From Franzmannia qiaohouensis (GTDB lineage Bacteria > Pseudomonadota > Gammaproteobacteria > Pseudomonadales > Halomonadaceae): a DNA stretch of 64,000 nt. The notes under the pieces were generated by a model. The model did no database searches. It saw only the letters and a list, made by a program, of their open reading frames with translations, and was not told the origin of the DNA. Position 1 is the first letter of the stretch. The number at the start of each line of letters is the position of its first letter. The stretch covers positions 124,001 through 188,000 of the forward strand of contig NZ_JARWAM010000007.1 in the NCBI RefSeq assembly GCF_031451695.1, written 5' to 3'. Positions 61,864 through 64,000 of the stretch are shown piece by piece. The position numbers were made by a program, and so were the translations under genes.

Positions 61864-62897
61864 GCCTCGCGCTCCGCGTCGCTGCTATCGGGCGTCGTCG
61901 GCGCGGCCATGCCGAAGTGCTGGTAGGCGTGGCGGGTGACGACCCGGCCGCGGGCGGTGCGCATCATGAAGCCCTGCTGGATCAGATAGGGCTCGATGAC
62001 ATCCTCGATGGTGTCGCGCTCTTCGCCGATCGCCGCAGCCAGCGAGTCGACACCCACCGGGCCGCCCTCGAACTTCTCGATCATCGCCAGCAGCAGGCGA
62101 CGGTCCATATGGTCGAGGCCGTGGCGGTCGACGTGGAGCATGTTCAGGGCGCTATCGGCAATGGCCGCATCCAGGGTGCCGTCGCCGCGCACCTCGGCAA
62201 AATCACGCACCCGGCGCAACAAGCGGTTGGCGATACGCGGCGTACCGCGGGCGCGGCGCGCGATCTCGGCGGCACCGGGGCGATCCGCCGTGACGCCCAG
62301 TAGCCGCGCCGAGCGGCTGACGATCTCGGTCAGCTCGGAGATGGCGTAGAACTCGAGGCGCTGGACGATCCCGAAACGGTCGCGCAGCGGCGAGGTCAAC
62401 AGCCCGGCACGGGTGGTCGCCCCCACCAGCGTGAACGGCGGCAGGTCGAGCTTGATCGAGCGTGCCGCGGGCCCCTCGCCAATCACGATATCCAGCTGGA
62501 AATCCTCCATGGCCGGATACAGCACTTCCTCGACCACCGGCGACAGGCGGTGGATCTCGTCGATGAACAGCACGTCGCCCGGCTGCAGGTTGGTGAGCAT
62601 GGCGGCCAGGTCGCCGGCACGCTCGAGCACCGGCCCCGAGGTCGACTTTATATCGACGCCCATCTCGGCGGCGATGATGTTGGCCAGGGTGGTCTTGCCC
62701 AGCCCCGGCGGCCCGAACACCAGGGTGTGATCGAGGCTCTCATCGCGGCCGCGGGCAGCGCTGATGAAGATCTCCATCTGCTCGCGCATCGCCGGCTGGC
62801 CGATATAATCGGCCAGCCGCTGAGGGCGAATGGCATGATCGATCCGGCTCTCACCCGGCTGGCCATGGGCCGCGATCAGGCGATCACTGTCAATCAT
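61860..62897 (-). CDS. ruvB: Holliday junction branch-migration motor RuvB
   Basis: An AAA+ hexameric helicase that drives branch migration with RuvA. The 345-residue protein has Walker A GPPGLGKTTLANIIA, Walker B VLFIDEIHRL, sensor motif VGATTRAGLL and a C-terminal winged helix (RTARGRVVTRHAYQHFG). The opening RPQRLADYIGQPAMREQMEIF is typical. Confidence 0.98.
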   Translation of the reverse strand: MIDSDRLIAAHGQPGESRIDHAIRPQRLADYIGQPAMREQMEIFISAARGRDESLDHTLVFGPPGLGKTTLANIIAAEMGVDIKSTSGPVLERAGDLAAMLTNLQPGDVLFIDEIHRLSPVVEEVLYPAMEDFQLDIVIGEGPAARSIKLDLPPFTLVGATTRAGLLTSPLRDRFGIVQRLEFYAISELTEIVSRSARLLGVTADRPGAAEIARRARGTPRIANRLLRRVRDFAEVRGDGTLDAAIADSALNMLHVDRHGLDHMDRRLLLAMIEKFEGGPVGVDSLAAAIGEERDTIEDVIEPYLIQQGFMMRTARGRVVTRHAYQHFGMAAPTTPDSSDAEREA

Positions 62898-62930
62898 GTC
62901 TGCTCTCGTGGCGAGTCATGCGTCCCTCCT

Positions 62931-63542
62931 TCAGCCTGCCAGCTTGCGGGTCAGGGCGGCCTTGATCAAGGCCTCGGTGGTGAGCCCCTTGTCGAGGCCG
63001 CTGAGCATCTTGCTGGCCTCGGTGGGCTTGTAGCCGAGTGACACCAGCGCCGCCTCGGCGTCGAGCAGCGGGTCGCTGCCGGCGCTTGCCGGTCCGGCTG
63101 CCTGTGTCAGGTCATCCAGCGCCGTGCCGCCCTGCTGCCAGTGCGGGAAGCGGTCACGCATCTCGATGATCAGCCGCTCGGCGGTCTTCTTGCCGACGCC
63201 GGGCAGGCGAGTCAGCGCCTTGGCGTCGTCATCCATTACGCAGCGGATGAACTGCTCCTCTTCCATGCCGGAGAGAATTGCCAGGGCCAGCTTGGGACCC
63301 ACGCCGTTGACCTTGATCAGGGCGCGAAACAGGGCCCGCTCCTGCTCGCGGCCGAAGCCGAACAGCAGATGCGCATCCTCACGAATGATCAAGTGAGTAA
63401 ACAGCTGGGCCTGCTCGCCGGTGGCGGGCAGGGCCAACAGGGTGTTCATCGAGGCTTCGAGCTCGTAACCGACCCCGCCGACATCGAGTACCAGCCAGGG
63501 CGGCTGTTTCTCGAGCAGGGTGCCACGCAGGCGTCCAATCAT
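62931..63542 (-). CDS. ruvA: Holliday junction recognition subunit RuvA
   Basis: A tetrameric DNA-binding subunit of the RuvAB complex, 203 residues. It begins MIGRLRGTLLEKQPPWLVLDVGGVGYE (OB-fold). Helix-hairpin-helix motifs GVGPKLALAILSG and LPGVGKKTAERLIIEM follow, and domain III ends the chain (ALVSLGYKPTEASKML). The start follows AAGGATG. Confidence 0.98.
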   Translation of the reverse strand: MIGRLRGTLLEKQPPWLVLDVGGVGYELEASMNTLLALPATGEQAQLFTHLIIREDAHLLFGFGREQERALFRALIKVNGVGPKLALAILSGMEEEQFIRCVMDDDAKALTRLPGVGKKTAERLIIEMRDRFPHWQQGGTALDDLTQAAGPASAGSDPLLDAEAALVSLGYKPTEASKMLSGLDKGLTTEALIKAALTRKLAG

Positions 63543-63646
63543 GCATCACATCCTTGAGCTGACTGGCTTGCCACTATACTGGTCGCCGCGACGACTGACC
63601 AGCGTCTTCAAACACTGTTTGATAATCCTTCGAATCACGCCCAGGA

Positions 63647-64000
63647 CTAGCCAGGACGGTAGTCACGCCAGCCCTTTCCGCGCCCCTTGGCGGCGCTGCG
63701 ACCACCGTAGCTGCCGCGTTGCACCAGGCCCAGCCGCGCATGGGCGTGGGTCAGGGCAATCGCCAGTCCATCGGCGGCATCCGCCTGCGGCGTGGCGCTG
63801 AGGCCGAGTATCGCGGTGACCATATGCTGGACCTGGGACTTGTTGGCAGCTCCGGTGCCGGTGACCGCCTGCTTGATCTGGCGCGGCCCGTATTCGCTAA
63901 CCGGCAGGCCATGGTTGGCGGCACACACGATGGCCGTACCGCGCGCCTGGCCAAGCTTGAGCGCCGAATCGGCGTTCTTGGCCATGAATACCTGCTCGAT
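63647..64000 (-). CDS. ruvC: Holliday junction resolvase RuvC, 5' end outside window
   Basis: The C-terminal 117 residues of RuvC, the endonuclease that cuts Holliday junctions; the N-terminus lies beyond the right edge. Recognisable segments are IEQVFMAKNADSALKLGQARGTAI, the catalytic-region SEYGPRQIKQAVTGTGAANKSQVQHMV and DAADGLAIALTHAH with the C-terminal acidic active-site residues. A basic Gly/Arg tail (AAKGRGKGWRDYRPG) is slightly longer than usual. Confidence 0.96.
   Translation of the reverse strand: MEQVFMAKNADSALKLGQARGTAIVCAANHGLPVSEYGPRQIKQAVTGTGAANKSQVQHMVTAILGLSATPQADAADGLAIALTHAHARLGLVQRGSYGGRSAAKGRGKGWRDYRPG

Overview
The window is chromosomal DNA of a high-GC gammaproteobacterium, most likely a halophile of the Halomonadaceae (Halomonas type). 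The main clues are the ectoine operon ectABC, whose proteins closely match remembered Halomonas elongata sequences, and a set of typical gammaproteobacterial neighbourhoods (ruvCAB-ybgC-tolQRAB-pal-cpoB, tamAB, ubiG-gph-yciK, arsC-wrbA-DUF2069). Genes are tightly packed. ATGA stop/start overlaps are frequent, convergent pairs are often separated by long perfect hairpins, and no stretch above 300 bases lacks a gene. No tRNA, rRNA, CRISPR array, insertion sequence or prophage is visible.

Layout. 0-7.1 kb: formate dehydrogenase cluster on the minus strand (catalytic subunit cut by the window edge, small Tat protein, TorD-like chaperone, polyferredoxin, DUF3306, DUF3305) with divergent fdhD. 7.1-15.2 kb: XRE-cupin regulator, a histone-deacetylase-family enzyme divergent from a Pat-type lysine acetyltransferase, pdxH, arsC-wrbA-DUF2069, a cyclotransferase-like protein and smrA. 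15.3-22 kb: siroheme sulfite/nitrite reductase with DUF934, then a GGDEF/EAL protein with a periplasmic binding protein and a MATE exporter. 22-31.9 kb: metH divergent from nfuA, a KfrA-like protein divergent from a tyrosine recombinase, sufE, a ribbon-helix-helix protein, a DJ-1/PfpI protein, and zur-hisI-yidD. 31.9-35.4 kb: retropepsin-like protease / inactive transglutaminase / ATP-grasp triad. 35.5-40.4 kb: DUF3833 lipoprotein, ectABC, gor. 40.5-43.7 kb: can-pepQ-yheT. 43.6-51.1 kb: membrane coiled-coil protein, tamA, tamB, msrA. 51.2-56.5 kb: sodB, galU with a degenerate UDP-glucose dehydrogenase, ubiG-gph, yciK. 56.5-64 kb: the Tol-Pal envelope operon preceded by ybgC and ruvBA, with ruvC cut by the right edge.

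How the genes work together. Osmoprotection (ectABC), envelope maintenance (Tol-Pal, TAM, the protease/transglutaminase/ATP-grasp triad), Fe-S and redox housekeeping (nfuA, sufE, sodB, gor, msrA, wrbA) and formate oxidation dominate. Points most worth a second look are: a probable ATT start codon for tamB and a coiled-coil gene coupled to tamAB; a KfrA/recombinase pair around a palindromic operator; two 13-codon upstream ORFs with strong ribosome binding sites (before fdhD and before the acetyltransferase); a nucleotide-sugar dehydrogenase lacking its catalytic cysteine; an acetyltransferase/deacetylase pair; and a sigma-54-like promoter inside the ect operon. All family assignments come from reading the protein sequences, without database searches.
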